A stretch of DNA of 64,000 nucleotides, taken from positions 73,744,001-73,808,000 of the forward strand of contig CM075351.1 in NCBI GenBank assembly GCA_037693485.1. The letters run 5' to 3'. Both the position numbers and the translations under genes were made by a program. This DNA is from Kitagawia praeruptora. Taxonomy: Eukaryota > Streptophyta > Magnoliopsida > Apiales > Apiaceae. Under the pieces are notes generated by a model, which did not search any database, was not told where the DNA came from, and saw only the letters and a list, made by a program, of their open reading frames with translations. Below, piece after piece: positions 10,370 to 20,875 of the stretch (position 1 is the stretch's first letter; each line of letters opens with the position of its first letter).

Positions 10370-11895
10370 ATGGCTGAAACTGAAACTCAACAGCTTGCAG
10401 GTGCACTACAAGAAAATCCCATTCTGCCAACAAAAATTTCCGTTGGCAAGTTACTGAAATTCGTTAGTAAAATGGTTTCCTAACGGAATGCTAACAGAAT
10501 ACGGTTGTTGGAACAAACGTCGTTGGGAAGTCTCTAACAACGGATTTATTTCCGTTACTAAACTTAACAACGGAATACCAACAGACTATTAACGGAATTC
10601 ATGTTTTTAAAACAACCATGACCCAACCGACTTTGTAACAGATATTCTGTTGGTATTATTAGCAACCAAATGCCAACGAAATTTTTGTTGTTATAAATTT
10701 ATAATGGATAATCTGTTGGTAGTTTAACATCCATTTGCCAATGGTATTTCCATTGTTAAATTTAGAAACACTACCAACGGATAAAAATAAAATAAATTGA
10801 TACTAGCAAACAAAAGACAACAAACCTCTTTTTTATATAATACCAACATCTGAGTATATAATTATACAAATTCAAAATGGGGTTAAGAGTTACAAGATCA
10901 CTCTTACCCTATATTTAAATAATACCATAGAGTATCAACAAAAACTTTATTGCAGCCACTTTAAATTTATTCCTGACAGGTACCAAAGGAGTAGCAATAT
11001 TTTTTGGCCTCTATTTTACCAACGGAAATTTCCGTTGATAAATATCCGTTAATGATCCGTTAGAAACCTGTTAGTATATTTTTGGTTTTTCAAACAGTTA
11101 GCAATCCGTTGGTAATTAACAACAGATTAAATTCCGTTGGTAAATTACATTGGTATAACTGGGAATTCTTGTAGTAGTGGTTTGCGGAATATATACAAAA
11201 ATCTGCTACAAACATATGCTCAAAAGCGGAATCTTACTCTACCCGCATATTCATGTGAAATTGTTGGACCTCCACATGGCTGTCTTTACAAGTCCAAGGT
11301 CACAGTTGATGGGAAGTCTTTTGAGACCCAAGAGTATTTCTCCACACTAAAAAATGCTGAACAAGGAGCTGCAAAAGTGGCATTTGAGTCCATGCCACTC
11401 CAGTTAACACCAGAGGCAAGATTTTTAAGCAATTCTTGTTTGTTCTTGGTTGTTTCCATATAATCTTATACTTGAATTTGTATTCTTGGCATATGACATC
11501 TGTTAATATTACAATATTACGTAGGATGAGGTTTTGTATAAGACTTTATTACAAGAACATGCTCAAAGAACTGGACTGCGTTTGCCAGCATATGATACAG
11601 TGAAATCTGGACTACCTCACATGTCAATTTTTTTATCAACTGTGGAAGTTGGAGGCAAGAGTTACCAAGGACAAGAGGCAAAAAGCAAAAAGATGGCAGA
11701 GGCAAATGCTGCGAAGGTTGCGTACATTTGTCTTTCAAAGTGTAAGTAATATATTTAATTTATAGATGTTTATGTATACACACACAAATGCATTGCCCAT
11801 TCTCCTTTATACTTATCTTGAAGTTGTTTTGACAGGATGATGGAATGTTTGTAGTGAAGCCACCCGATGAGTTTGTTGCTAGTTTTATTTCCTAG
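10370..11895 (+). pseudogene. DRB4-like gene, copy 3 (coding parts open, but CACTA splits exon 1)
   Basis: This is the least damaged DRB copy. ATG GCT GAA ACT GAA opens exon 1a; exon 1b (11177-11415) gives the first dsRNA-binding motif and exon 2 (11525 to about 11740) an unbroken second one (VEVGGKSYQGQEAKSKKM). The GC-AG intron is 11416-11524. The last exon (11836-11895) ends in FIS and a stop. The only obvious block is the 773-bp CACTA element between codon 11 and the first motif. Splicing it out at CAG|GTGCAC and TTGTAG, or at the second AG in GTAGTAG, would leave the frame shifted, so a normal protein is not expected. A downstream start inside exon 1b is not available before the end of motif 1. 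Confidence 0.85.
10404..11176 (+). mobile_element. CACTA element in DRB copy 3
   Basis: Left end CACTACAAGAAAA; the right end is GTAGTA instead of GTAGTG, a point change in the last terminal base. GTG flanks at 10401-10403 and 11177-11179. Internal subterminal repeats are as in the other copies. The damaged terminus probably makes this copy immobile. Confidence 0.93.
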
Positions 11896-12207
11896 CCAAG
11901 CAATTAATAAATATAAATTGTTATGTTTAATGTTGAGATGCTTATTGATCTTGTTTATGTCTGCAATATTATGAGCAGGTTTAAACTATAGATTCATGAC
12001 ATTTACTTGGTTGATTCTACATGGTTATCTTGTGTACTTTTCCTCTTTCTACTGCTTGAAGATGTCTCATGTATAGAACATTACTTTATAAGTTGAGACA
12101 CAAAGCTCATAACCCCCAAAAAGATCATTTGATTAGTAATAATTCTGGTAATAACCGAAATCAGATAGCGCAGCTAGCATTACTTTATAAGTTGAAAATA
12201 CTCTAAC

Positions 12208-12682
12208 GTAACATGGATATATTGCGATTAAAGTCGACCGGCTTCTCAAGCTTTACAGAAACAGAGACAGGCCTCACATCAAGAATATCATCCAAGTGAG
12301 TGACTGCAATTTTACGAGAATGTGAAGACTACTTTGCAGCGTTCCTGGTACATGAATTTGGTACCTGATTTTATGAGTACTATCCTAAGTGAAAGTCAAG
12401 TAAGACAGTTGATCAAATTTTACATTGTGCTAATAGAAAACATAATCACCATGATTAATAAAACTGGTATCTTATCAATAAAGTGGTTTGTACTTTGTTA
12501 AATATCACTCTCTAAATATAATCTGATCATCTTCTATCAGGTGATCATCCATGATATATTTTTCAACTTCGATAACTAGTTAGCTATTTTAACATGAATA
12601 GAGCTATACAATTGTTCCACTACAATCATTACTAGTTCAAAACAATTCATTTTCATTTTACTTTTCGTGTTCTAATAATCAG
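12208..12682 (-). other. Unique DNA at the array breakpoint with a short coding-like minus-strand exon
   Basis: Right after similarity to the array ends, the minus strand reads an acceptor-like TTGCAG (about 12309) and then an open stretch containing HLDDILDVRPVSVSVKLE and KPVDFNRNIS, closing near the breakpoint at about 12205. It looks like the start of an exon whose remainder was removed when the truncated array copy joined here. I do not recognise the protein. The rest of the stretch shows nothing else I can support. Confidence 0.3.
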
Positions 12683-12868
12683 CAATGCAATCAGAGAATG
12701 AGATATTTCGTAAATTAACAGAGCTAACAGAGAATTGGATTTCACCCAACACAATATAGTAACGAACAGAGGGTCAATGCAATCAGAGAATGAGATTTGA
12801 CATAAACTAACAGAGCTAACAGAGAATTGGATTTCACCCAACACAATATAGTATCGAACAGAGGGTCC
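12683..12868. repeat. 92-bp tandem duplication
   Basis: CAATGCAATCAGAGAATGAG starts at 12683 and again at 12775. The two copies differ by a few bases and a short gap. The minus strand just upstream (about 12870-12935) reads coding-like MVEASIKKDSNQVLRYFQ into the repeat; I cannot assign it. Confidence 0.8.
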
Positions 12869-13183
12869 AATTGAAAATAACGAAGAACTTGATTGCTATC
12901 CTTCTTGATTGAAGCCTCAACCATCTTTCTCAATTTCTCCTCACTGTAAATACCTGTTCTTCTCTATCATCACTGTAAATACATGTTCTTATCCAACTTC
13001 TCCTAAGCTGCTCCTAATTCTCCAACTTCTCGTAATTGTAATACCGAGCAATTTTATGTTTGAAACTTGTTAAACTAACTAATAAATACTAAATAATTTA
13101 ATGTTTTTGAATATTTAAAGAAATGACTAAAATTAAAATTTAGAATCATAAATAATTTTATTAGGTTATTAACACGTATCAAT

Positions 13184-13643
13184 TAGAGCAGGCAGAAAAA
13201 AAGGTTTTGATTTTGAAACCTGAATCAATTTCGGGTTGGGTTTGGGTTTTGGCCATACCGACCCGAACCCGACCCGAAAACTCGAAACCCGTATCAAACC
13301 CGATCCGAACCCGAACCCGAACCCGAACCCGACCTGAAACCAAATTAATATATATTATTATTTCTATTATTTTATACATAATATTTAACATTTAATATAT
13401 ATTATCTATTATTATATATATTTAATATGTAATATGTAATAAAAATTAAAATATTTTATATATTTATGTTTTATATTATTTTTAATATAATTTTTTTTTT
13501 CGGGTTTTCGGGTACCCGAAATCCGTTTAGTGGGTTTTGGGTTTAGCATTTTGGGGTTTTTCAGGTTCGGGTTCGGTCAAAAAATTCTGGTTCAGGTTCG
13601 GGTTTGGCAAAACCCGTTTCGACCGACCCGATTGCCATCCCTA
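13184..13643. mobile_element. Degenerate hAT-like non-autonomous element rich in CCCGAA
   Basis: The left end TAGAGCAGGCA and right end TTGCCATCCCTA are imperfect inverted repeats of the hAT MITE type. Both arms are packed with (CCCGAA)n-like sequence (about 13258-13335 and 13501-13630) around an AT-rich core. I could not find a matching 8-bp target duplication, so the exact boundaries are uncertain. Confidence 0.5.
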
Positions 13644-13830
13644 TTAGCAGGGTTGAGCATTCGGTCGATTCGGTTTGGGTTGGTTCTGTTTGGATCGAAT
13701 CGAAATAACCGAAAACCGAAATGTTGATATTTTTTAGGACCGAACTGGACCGAAATTATTGTATGAACCGGATCGGAACCGAATCGAAATATTTCGATCT
13801 ATTCGGTTCGATCCTTTTTAACTTATTTTA
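13644..13830. repeat. CCGAA/TTCGG-rich repeat, probable second hAT-like terminus
   Basis: Starts CAGGGTTGAGCATTCGG and continues with GGTTCGGTTT-type and CCGAAACCG-type runs on both strands. This composition is typical of hAT MITE arms in plants, but no partner terminus was seen. Confidence 0.35.
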
Positions 13831-14385
13831 ACAGGGTTAATAAAAACATATTAATCGACACACATCCATATCCTACATGACAAAGTACATTACAATAAAC
13901 AATAAATATATGAAAGCAATACCACATTTTCTTTACCTATATTAATCGACACAGTTGGATTGCCAGTCGGAAGAAATCTATTAATAATATAGTTCCTACT
14001 GCCTATTATCAACAGTACATTTTCTGTTAACTCTTTGCCCTTTAACTTCCTTAATATTACAAAACTTGCCACCATTTCTCCCGCTTTAAACCTTTGCCTT
14101 GACTATTAATTGGAACTAATTAGTTTTTTATGCATGGGCAGCAGAGAATGGACACGTTGCAAGCTTATGGATACTTATGAATTTCTTAAAGCTTATTTAG
14201 GAAGTTTCTTCAAAACTTATTGACTAAGCACTATCATCGATTCTTGAACCAGGCATATACATAGATTTGAAAAACTAAAAATTAAAGATATTTGCAATAT
14301 TCAAATTCAAACTATGTCTGGAAACTATGTATACTTACAAAAGAACACATATTAACGATTTTGAATTCTAACAAAGAAGAAATGT

Positions 14386-17300
14386 ATGGCTATGGGTGAT
14401 GACAAGCCATGGCATCTTTTTACTTGCGAAGATATGATAAAACGTTATGATCGAGAGAAAGCCAGAAAACCGATGACCCAAAAATAAAAGAGGAATGAAA
14501 TTCGAAGGAATGTACTTCGATCGAACGTTGGTGGATCCAACAATGTTGTTGGTTCGTCATCGGCTTTTGCCGAAATTAGACATGAATGTAAGTTATTTAA
14601 TCTTTGTTCAATTATAAACAAATATGTGATTATGGTTTATAATTAATGTTGTTGTTGAAATCGTGCACAACAATTCGAAGTCCACACAGGAAGAGTGTGA
14701 ACGAAGATGGTGATTTGACAATGAAGCAGAGTACAATGAACGTTGGTGTATCGTGTCTGCCTTTGTCAGAAAATCGTAATGAATGTAAGCCTTAAATTAT
14801 CTGAAGTTAGTGGAAGTAATAACTAGACAAAGGTTTTAATGTTTATAGAATATTTTTCTATATTAGTAATAATATTTTACTAATTATTGGACAAACACAG
14901 GTGCCTATGTTCGTGGTCCTATTGAGAAATTGTCACGAAGTCCTTTGGACAATATTACCAACCTTTCCGTCAGTCCGAAATCCACAATTGGTGAAGTGCG
15001 GAATACAGGTTGTCACCAACTCTGTTAAGTCATATAACTTAATATTTATGTTGTACTAAACTGTCTTGGTTGGATGTGGAATATTCAATACCTACTTATA
15101 CAGGAGGGAGTAGTCACGTTAAACGTATTAAGAGTTTATCACGATCCAATGTAAGACATAACCAAGAGAATGAATGTAAGTAACTAGCGTTCATTGTTAT
15201 TGCTATTAAGGGGAGATTGAAGGTACAACATAAATTAATTGGTTAATAATTTTCTGAGCAAAACAGTCGCATATCTTCGTGTTCCTATTGAGAGTTCCAA
15301 CAGAAGTTCCTAGAGTCCTAATTCCACAATTGGTCAATTCCAAAGTACAGGTTATAACTATGTCTGTTAACGTGCTTATAAATATAGTTGTGTACTTCAT
15401 TTTATTCAATACCTGCAATTACAAATGTTTTGATGTATGTACAAACAAATACAAGGGGAAGTAATACACTTAAACAACTTCAAAGTATATCAAGATTGAA
15501 TGTAAACCGTGCATCTGAAACGTTTAATAAACGTGAAATCTTGAAGCGTAAAGCCAAGTCAGAGCATACTTTTTTGGCCAGGAAATTTTTCAGTGAAGAT
15601 TTACTTCCTCATGTCGAGGATCCAAGTAATGATTTTGATGAAGGTCACTATGTTTATCCTGTGTAATGTTATTAGTATTGAATATTGCTATTAAATTGTT
15701 TAGATATATGTATAGGTAACAGTTGAATAACATATTTATTGTATAGGGCCTGTCAGTGGGGGAAAATTGTCTAGCGACGAATCTGAAGATTTAGATTATG
15801 AATCCAGTGGTGAGCAAAATCTTTGTTAATATCTATAATATAGTGACCTATTAAATTCCCTCCATTTCATGATTAGTTGGACAATACAGAAATGAGCATG
15901 GACAAAGATGGAGATTTTTTAAGTGAGGATGATTATCTTTCAAATGAAGACGGTGAAACTGATGACATAACAGGTTGGTGATTCATAGCAGAATTTATTT
16001 GGCTTAATTACTGTTTTTGTAGTTATAATTTTGTAACCAAAATGTTGTTACAGATATCAGCTTGAAGGACTTCCCCAATGTGGAACATAAAAATCGTGGT
16101 AAACGTTTGATTCCTGAATAGTATGCTTCTCTGGGAAGTCCTTTTGCCATTTGTTCCAAATGCAATGCTAGGATGTGGAAAGAAGAAAGGGTGAACAAGA
16201 ATGTTACTAAAGGCACTCCAGTTTTCTCACTTTGCTGCATGAAGGGTGCTGTTAAATTGCCTGAGGTTCCCCCTACGCCCAGTTACTTAATGGATTTGTA
16301 TAATGACAAGGAGAAAGGTCCTTCTTTCCGGAGAATGATACGTTTGTATAATTCAATGTTCGCCTTCACCTCCACCGGTGGGAACATTGATCATTCTATA
16401 AATAGTGGAAGATCTCCTTATGTTTATAGATTGAATGGGCAAAACCATCACGTATTTGGATCATTAATACCAAATGACAATGAAACACCTAAATTTTGTC
16501 AACTTTACATATATGACACTGTCAATGAAGCTGATAATCGTCTTCGCTGGGTAAATGTTGAAGACAGAAAAGCTGTTGACACAGAAGTTGTGCAAGGCCT
16601 CATCACTATGTTAGATGAAACCAATGAATTGGTTGGGAAATTTAGGCAGCAGCGTGATCTTTATGACAGCGAAGACATTATTGATTTGGAAATTACTTTA
16701 AAGGTTTGTCGCTCGGAAAGTGGCAGAGAAAATCACATCTCCAGTACTGATGAAGTAGCTGGGATTATGATTGGTGACGATGAAGATACCTGTGGCCTGC
16801 GTGATATTATTGTTACCGACAAAATACAAGGCTTGGTTCGTGTTTCCTATGTACATCCGAAACTAATGGCTCTGCAATATCCAATTCTATTTCCCAATGG
16901 TGAAGATGGCTTCCACCCAAAAATAAAGTTCCAAAACATTGCTGACAGGTCAACTAAAGCTCGTGAATATATATATCAATGAAAGATTTTTACTCTTATT
17001 CACTTCAAGTTAGAGAGAATGATGGTAAATTTAAACCTTTGTAGCAGCAACTACTCTTATGCAATGAAGCATTTCTCCTCGATTAGTATTTTTACTCTAT
17101 CACTTTTTACTCTAGCACTTATTTATAAATGTTGTTGTTTGAAAAAGTTTTATGCTTTTTCAGGTTTGACTCCTCGATTAGGTGGAAGACTCTTCCAACA
17201 ATATTTGGTTGATGCTTTTTTTTCCATGGAGCAAACTCGATTGTGGTGGTTTCGTACTCACCAAACTATTTTACGTAACGAATTATATAGTCATATATGT

Positions 17301-17878
17301 GACTCTGTTCGGAGAGGTGATTCAGATACTTCAAATGTTGGTAAAGGTGTGATTTTACCAGCCGGCTTTGTTGGGTCTAAACGCTACATGCAACAAAACT
17401 TTCAAGATGCCTTAGCAGTGTGCCGTTATATTGGTCATCCAGATATATTCTTGACAATGACATGTAATCCCCTTTGGGATAAAATACAGAAGATGATGGA
17501 GTTTGTACCAGGTTGCTTTGCTCCCAATTGTCCTGATATTATTTCAAGAGTTTTTAGACTAAAGCATTGATCAACTAATGGAAGACATAAAGAATAAAGC
17601 TTACTTTGGCAAATGTATTGGAGGTAATGTTTCATATAATTAATAAATCTATTAATGTAGTCAGATTGTATCTCAATTCTAATACTGTGTGTGTAGTTAT
17701 GTATGTTGTTGAGTTCCAAAAACAAGGTCTTCCGCATGTGCATATGTTAATTTGGCTTGACCAAGCTTCCAAAAAGTACCTAAAAGAAAATGTAGACAAA
17801 TTTGTGTCCGCTGAAATTCCAGACCCTATATTAGATCCTGTTGGTTACGCGGTTGTCAAGGAGTTTATGATTCATGGT
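14386..17878 (+). pseudogene. Helitron Rep/helicase protein gene, 5' part, broken
   Basis: Helitrons encode a rolling-circle RepHel protein. Multiple short exons in 14386-16120 give an acidic N-terminal region (for example SDESEDLDYESS at about 15777). From 16130 a cysteine motif (CSKCNARMW then CC) precedes a long open segment to 16982, followed by SGLTPRLGGRLFQQYLVDAF from about 17162. A Rep motif GLPHVHMLIWL lies at about 17730, matching the two-histidine (HUH) signature. Breaks: TAA at 14485-14487, TAG at 16119-16121, a stop at 16981-16983, further shifts around 17560-17700, and a complete cut after FMIHG at 17878 where an LTR begins. The catalytic tyrosine region and the whole helicase are absent, so it cannot be autonomous. 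Two neighbouring N-terminal exons are duplicated. Confidence 0.85.
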
Positions 17879-18649
17879 TGTTGTGCCCAAAATCTCCATG
17901 GGCTAGATTTAGGCCCATTAGGCTTAAGGATCCAACCCGTATGAGTAATATGGGTTATGATTGAGGTCCCTTAAGTTAAATGGGGCTAAATAGCATGTCA
18001 AATGGATCTGGACAGGTTCAGGTTCTCGAGAGACAGCTTCCCGAGAGACAGCTTCCCGAGAAACAGGTTCCTGCAGACAGGTTCCTGAGAGACAGCTTCC
18101 TGTACGAGAACAGATTTATTCCAGCAGATTTATAGTACGATAAAGCCTTCTATTCTTTAGGAGCAAGTCATGAACATCAACTTCTTATTGGAATGTATTC
18201 CTTGGGCGCAGATGATCCTTGAATACATCTAATAGGACGAGAACTTGTAAACATACTCCTAGTCGGACTAGAACTCGAGTTCTATTCGACTTAGGTCGCC
18301 TATTCGTGGCTGAAATCTGGAAAAAATGAGGTCCCCACGAATTAGGAACCTAGAATATTGCTGCCTAACCAGACTTCTAGTCTAAAAAGAACTACGTGAA
18401 CTTGATCCCTATATATACAAGGGTACGTAGACACCTTGAGAACACGGCTACAAGCCTCGCAATACACCTACGAGATTCTTGAGAACACACGACACAAGCC
18501 TCAAGGGAACTCGCGAGATTCTTGTAAACGCTCTCGAACTCAGTTCAACCCCCACAAAAAACATCCATTCTCCATAGATTAGTTGATCGTTAGCCTTTAC
18601 AACTCACCATAAACCTCTAAAAAGTTGTTACGAAATCCACTCATCAACA
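17879..18649 (+). mobile_element. LTR of a truncated retrotransposon, inserted in the Helitron gene
   Basis: Begins TGTTGTGCCC, ends CATCAACA, and is followed by TTGGCGCTAGAAGGAGGGGC, a primer-binding-site-like sequence of the TTGGCGC type used by many Ty3/gypsy elements. A TATA-like run TATATATA lies at about 18410. Short direct repeats of GACAGCTTCCCGAGA and ACAGGTTCCTG fill 18020-18105. No internal coding and no second LTR follow, so only the 5' LTR and about 40 bp of leader remain. Confidence 0.7.
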
Positions 18650-19089
18650 TTGGCGCTAGAAGGAGGGGCAGAGTTATCATCTTAAGAGGGACATGATAGG
18701 CCAGGTTGGTTTATTAATGGTCATTCTGCCAGATATTCAAATTTGTATATGATGAAGTCTAGTAATGCTGTTCTCCTGTTGTGTTCTTTTGCGGACATGA
18801 TGAAGTCTTGTTGAAATACTTAATATCAACAAGAGCTTACTGTCTTCCACATAAGCAAAAATTTAGTTATTTGCATGTGTATAGTTTGATCTCCATCACT
18901 TAGATTTACTTTGATGGTTATTACCTCAGGAACATGAGCATGCGAAGAAGCAAGGCACATGCTTATAAGGGAGACAAGCTGAATGGAGGGCTGGGAAGGA
19001 CACATAATTAACAACTCCATGTTAACACTTTTGCTTAAATTGTATCTTAAAGATTGCTCTCCTTCCTACATTTTATATGAGATTGCGCA

Positions 19090-19091
<2 letters not shown>
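18650..19091. other. LTR leader remnant and unassigned DNA
   Basis: Begins with the primer-binding-site-like TTGGCGC sequence, then passes into DNA with no open frame or repeat that I can name. Confidence 0.4.

Positions 19092-19148
<57 letters not shown>
19092..19148. repeat. (AT)n microsatellite
   Basis: About 28 uninterrupted AT dinucleotides. Open frames reading through it (YIYIYI) are products of the repeat. Confidence 0.98.
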
Positions 19149-19150
<2 letters not shown>

Positions 19151-19199
19151 AGGTTTGTTCCACAACCATAGTTGGTTAGCCAAATTGTGCAACCATCTT

Positions 19200-20345
19200 G
19201 TGTTGCTGCTACCACAATGTTTCATTGTGGCAGTCGCAGTGCCTTGTGCAATGTATCATTGCGGCTTACACAATGATTCATTGTGGCAGTCAACTTGTGT
19301 TGCTGCTACCACAATGTTTCATTGTGGTAGTCACCTGACCTTGTGTAAAGGGGACATAGTGCTTAACCACCACACCAATGAATATCAGCTGTATTATTAT
19401 CAAAGTTAACTAATTTTTACTATTATTTAATTTATTTTACAAACTAGTTAAAAATGAGTAAAAAATCAAAAAATGGAAAATTAGTAAAAGTAGGGTAACA
19501 TTCATCATATAAATAAGGAGTATGACCACTGTGGTGTCTATGAATTTATGTTCAAAGCTTTGCCTTTTTCCTATTTCTATTTAATTTTTTTAATTTATTT
19601 TACAAACTAGTTAAAAAAGGGGAAAAATCAAAAAAATATTTTTTCCTGTAATTTTGGCAATAACTTTTAAAAGGATGGATCTTGAACTCCGTACGGTTTG
19701 GTCATCGATAAATATTTTTTAAAAAATTGAAACCCTATACCCTGACTAAACTCTGTTTAAGGATTTTAGTCAAATTACTAGTTGATCGTTAAATTACCAA
19801 ACCAAATACATTTATTTTTTTCTGAAATTTTGGTCATAACAATGTAAAGGAGGGATCGTAATCTCCGTATCGTTTGATCATCGAGAAACGTTTTTTCAAT
19901 TTTATTTTAATTTGAGTTATTGGACCCGATTCTTCTTCACTTGCCAAAATCAGTTCTTCCAATGCTACTAGTACTACTATTTTTAGTTTTTTGAAGTGTT
20001 CATAGTGAGTATGATTACATGGGTTGGAAAAAATATTCATAACTTAGAATTGAAGATATATTTCAAATTTGAAAGTAATTTATTACGATTTCACGTTCGG
20101 ATTTTAATAATTAATTTTTTTTAAAAAAAGAAAAATTTAATGGACTACCACAATGAAACATTGCTGTAGTTTCCACTGCCAAAATGATTCATTGTGATAG
20201 TCGCAAAATTTCATTAAAAAACCAATTTTTCATCCAGCTTTAAATGTTGTAATTGTGATCGGTGGTTGGGCAATAAATGCAAGCAGGACATATGACTACC
20301 ACAATGAAACATTGTGGTAGTCCTGGGCAGGACATATGACTACCA
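19200..20345. repeat. Cluster of hairpin motifs built on CCACAATG-AAA-CATTGTGG
   Basis: A 29-nt hairpin at 20294-20322 has perfect 13-bp arms (GACTACCACAATG) and a 3-nt loop AAA. Variants with loop TTT or mismatches occur near 19210, 19310, 20150 and 20190, plus half-sites. Two copies of a second motif, CACCTGACCTT...GTGCTTAA...CACCAATGAAT, bound the cluster at about 19332 and 20392. That second motif, read on the minus strand, carries a GTGTTCGAGTCC-like box reminiscent of a tRNA B box. No gene is visible inside. Confidence 0.6.
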
Positions 20346-20438
20346 CAGTGCTTTAAATACAAAAATGTCATTTTTAAGGAGTTGGACTCGAACACCTGAC
20401 CTTATGTGTTGGGGGCTTAGTGCTTAATCACCAAACCA

Positions 20439-20729
20439 ATGAATCTCAAGTTGGACTCAACCTGGATAGGTATAGACAGTGCTGTGGCAAACTTAGCACC
20501 TGTTGTGGAGGAAGCGGAAATGTTAGATACTGACTGTACTTCCTCTGTTACTTCGACAAATCAGAGTGATTGTCAACCTATACCCATTGAGAAGGAACAA
20601 CAGAACAAGAGTGTCTCTATTATTTCCCTTTTTGCTAGATATAAGAACGCTAATTATGCTTTAGAATCGCCTGAACAAAAGGCAATCGTTGTAGAGAATG
20701 GTTTTATATCTTCTGATATAAAAGATTAA
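20439..20729 (+). CDS. Short ATG-initiated ORF of unknown function (96 aa), probable gene fragment
   Basis: Opens with a true ATG and runs 96 codons, acidic and serine/threonine rich in the middle (EEAEMLDTDCTSSVTSTN), ending SSDIKD. Codon use looks coding-like but I do not recognise the family. It sits just upstream of the SPA1-like fragment and just downstream of the hairpin cluster, so it may be one more captured or decayed exon. The first codons overlap the repeat motif ending CACCAAACCAATGAATCTC, which argues that the start is accidental. Confidence 0.25.
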   Translation: MNLKLDSTWIGIDSAVANLAPVVEEAEMLDTDCTSSVTSTNQSDCQPIPIEKEQQNKSVSIISLFARYKNANYALESPEQKAIVVENGFISSDIKD

Positions 20730-20875
20730 TTGAAAAGATTAATTGCTATCTTCCATGTAAGATATTGAGACTTCAAAGTTGAAACTTAGTAAATTTAATT
20801 ATGTTTTAACATTCTTCCAAGTATGTTAAGTTGGCAAAGTATATTCTTTTAATATTTGTCTGTAACCGCTTCCAG

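Larger units (their letters stand above)
1..12207. repeat. Tandem array of a ~4.5-kb gene-pair unit (about 2.7 copies)
   Basis: The sequence starting at 1 recurs at 4529 and again at 9015, giving periods of 4528 and 4486 bp. The third copy loses similarity near 12207 (matching about 3190 in copy 1), so it is truncated. Identity looks very high by eye, with scattered substitutions and small indels. Each unit holds the 3' exons of a SANT-like gene, an upstream region with TGCATGCA motifs, a DRB4-like gene interrupted by a CACTA element, and the 5' exons of the next SANT-like gene. The window opens inside a SANT-like gene, so the array very probably continues to the left. Real long tandem duplication is the simplest reading; an assembly artefact is less likely because the copies differ at many sites. 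Confidence 0.95.

Noticed and set aside
13258..13340. Telomere-like or interstitial telomeric repeat (CCCGAA)n
   Set aside because: The plant telomere unit is CCCTAAA; the CCCGAA runs lie in inverted arms of a hAT-like element.
18983..19409. Frames rich in YIYIYI
   Set aside because: They are translations of the (AT)n microsatellite.
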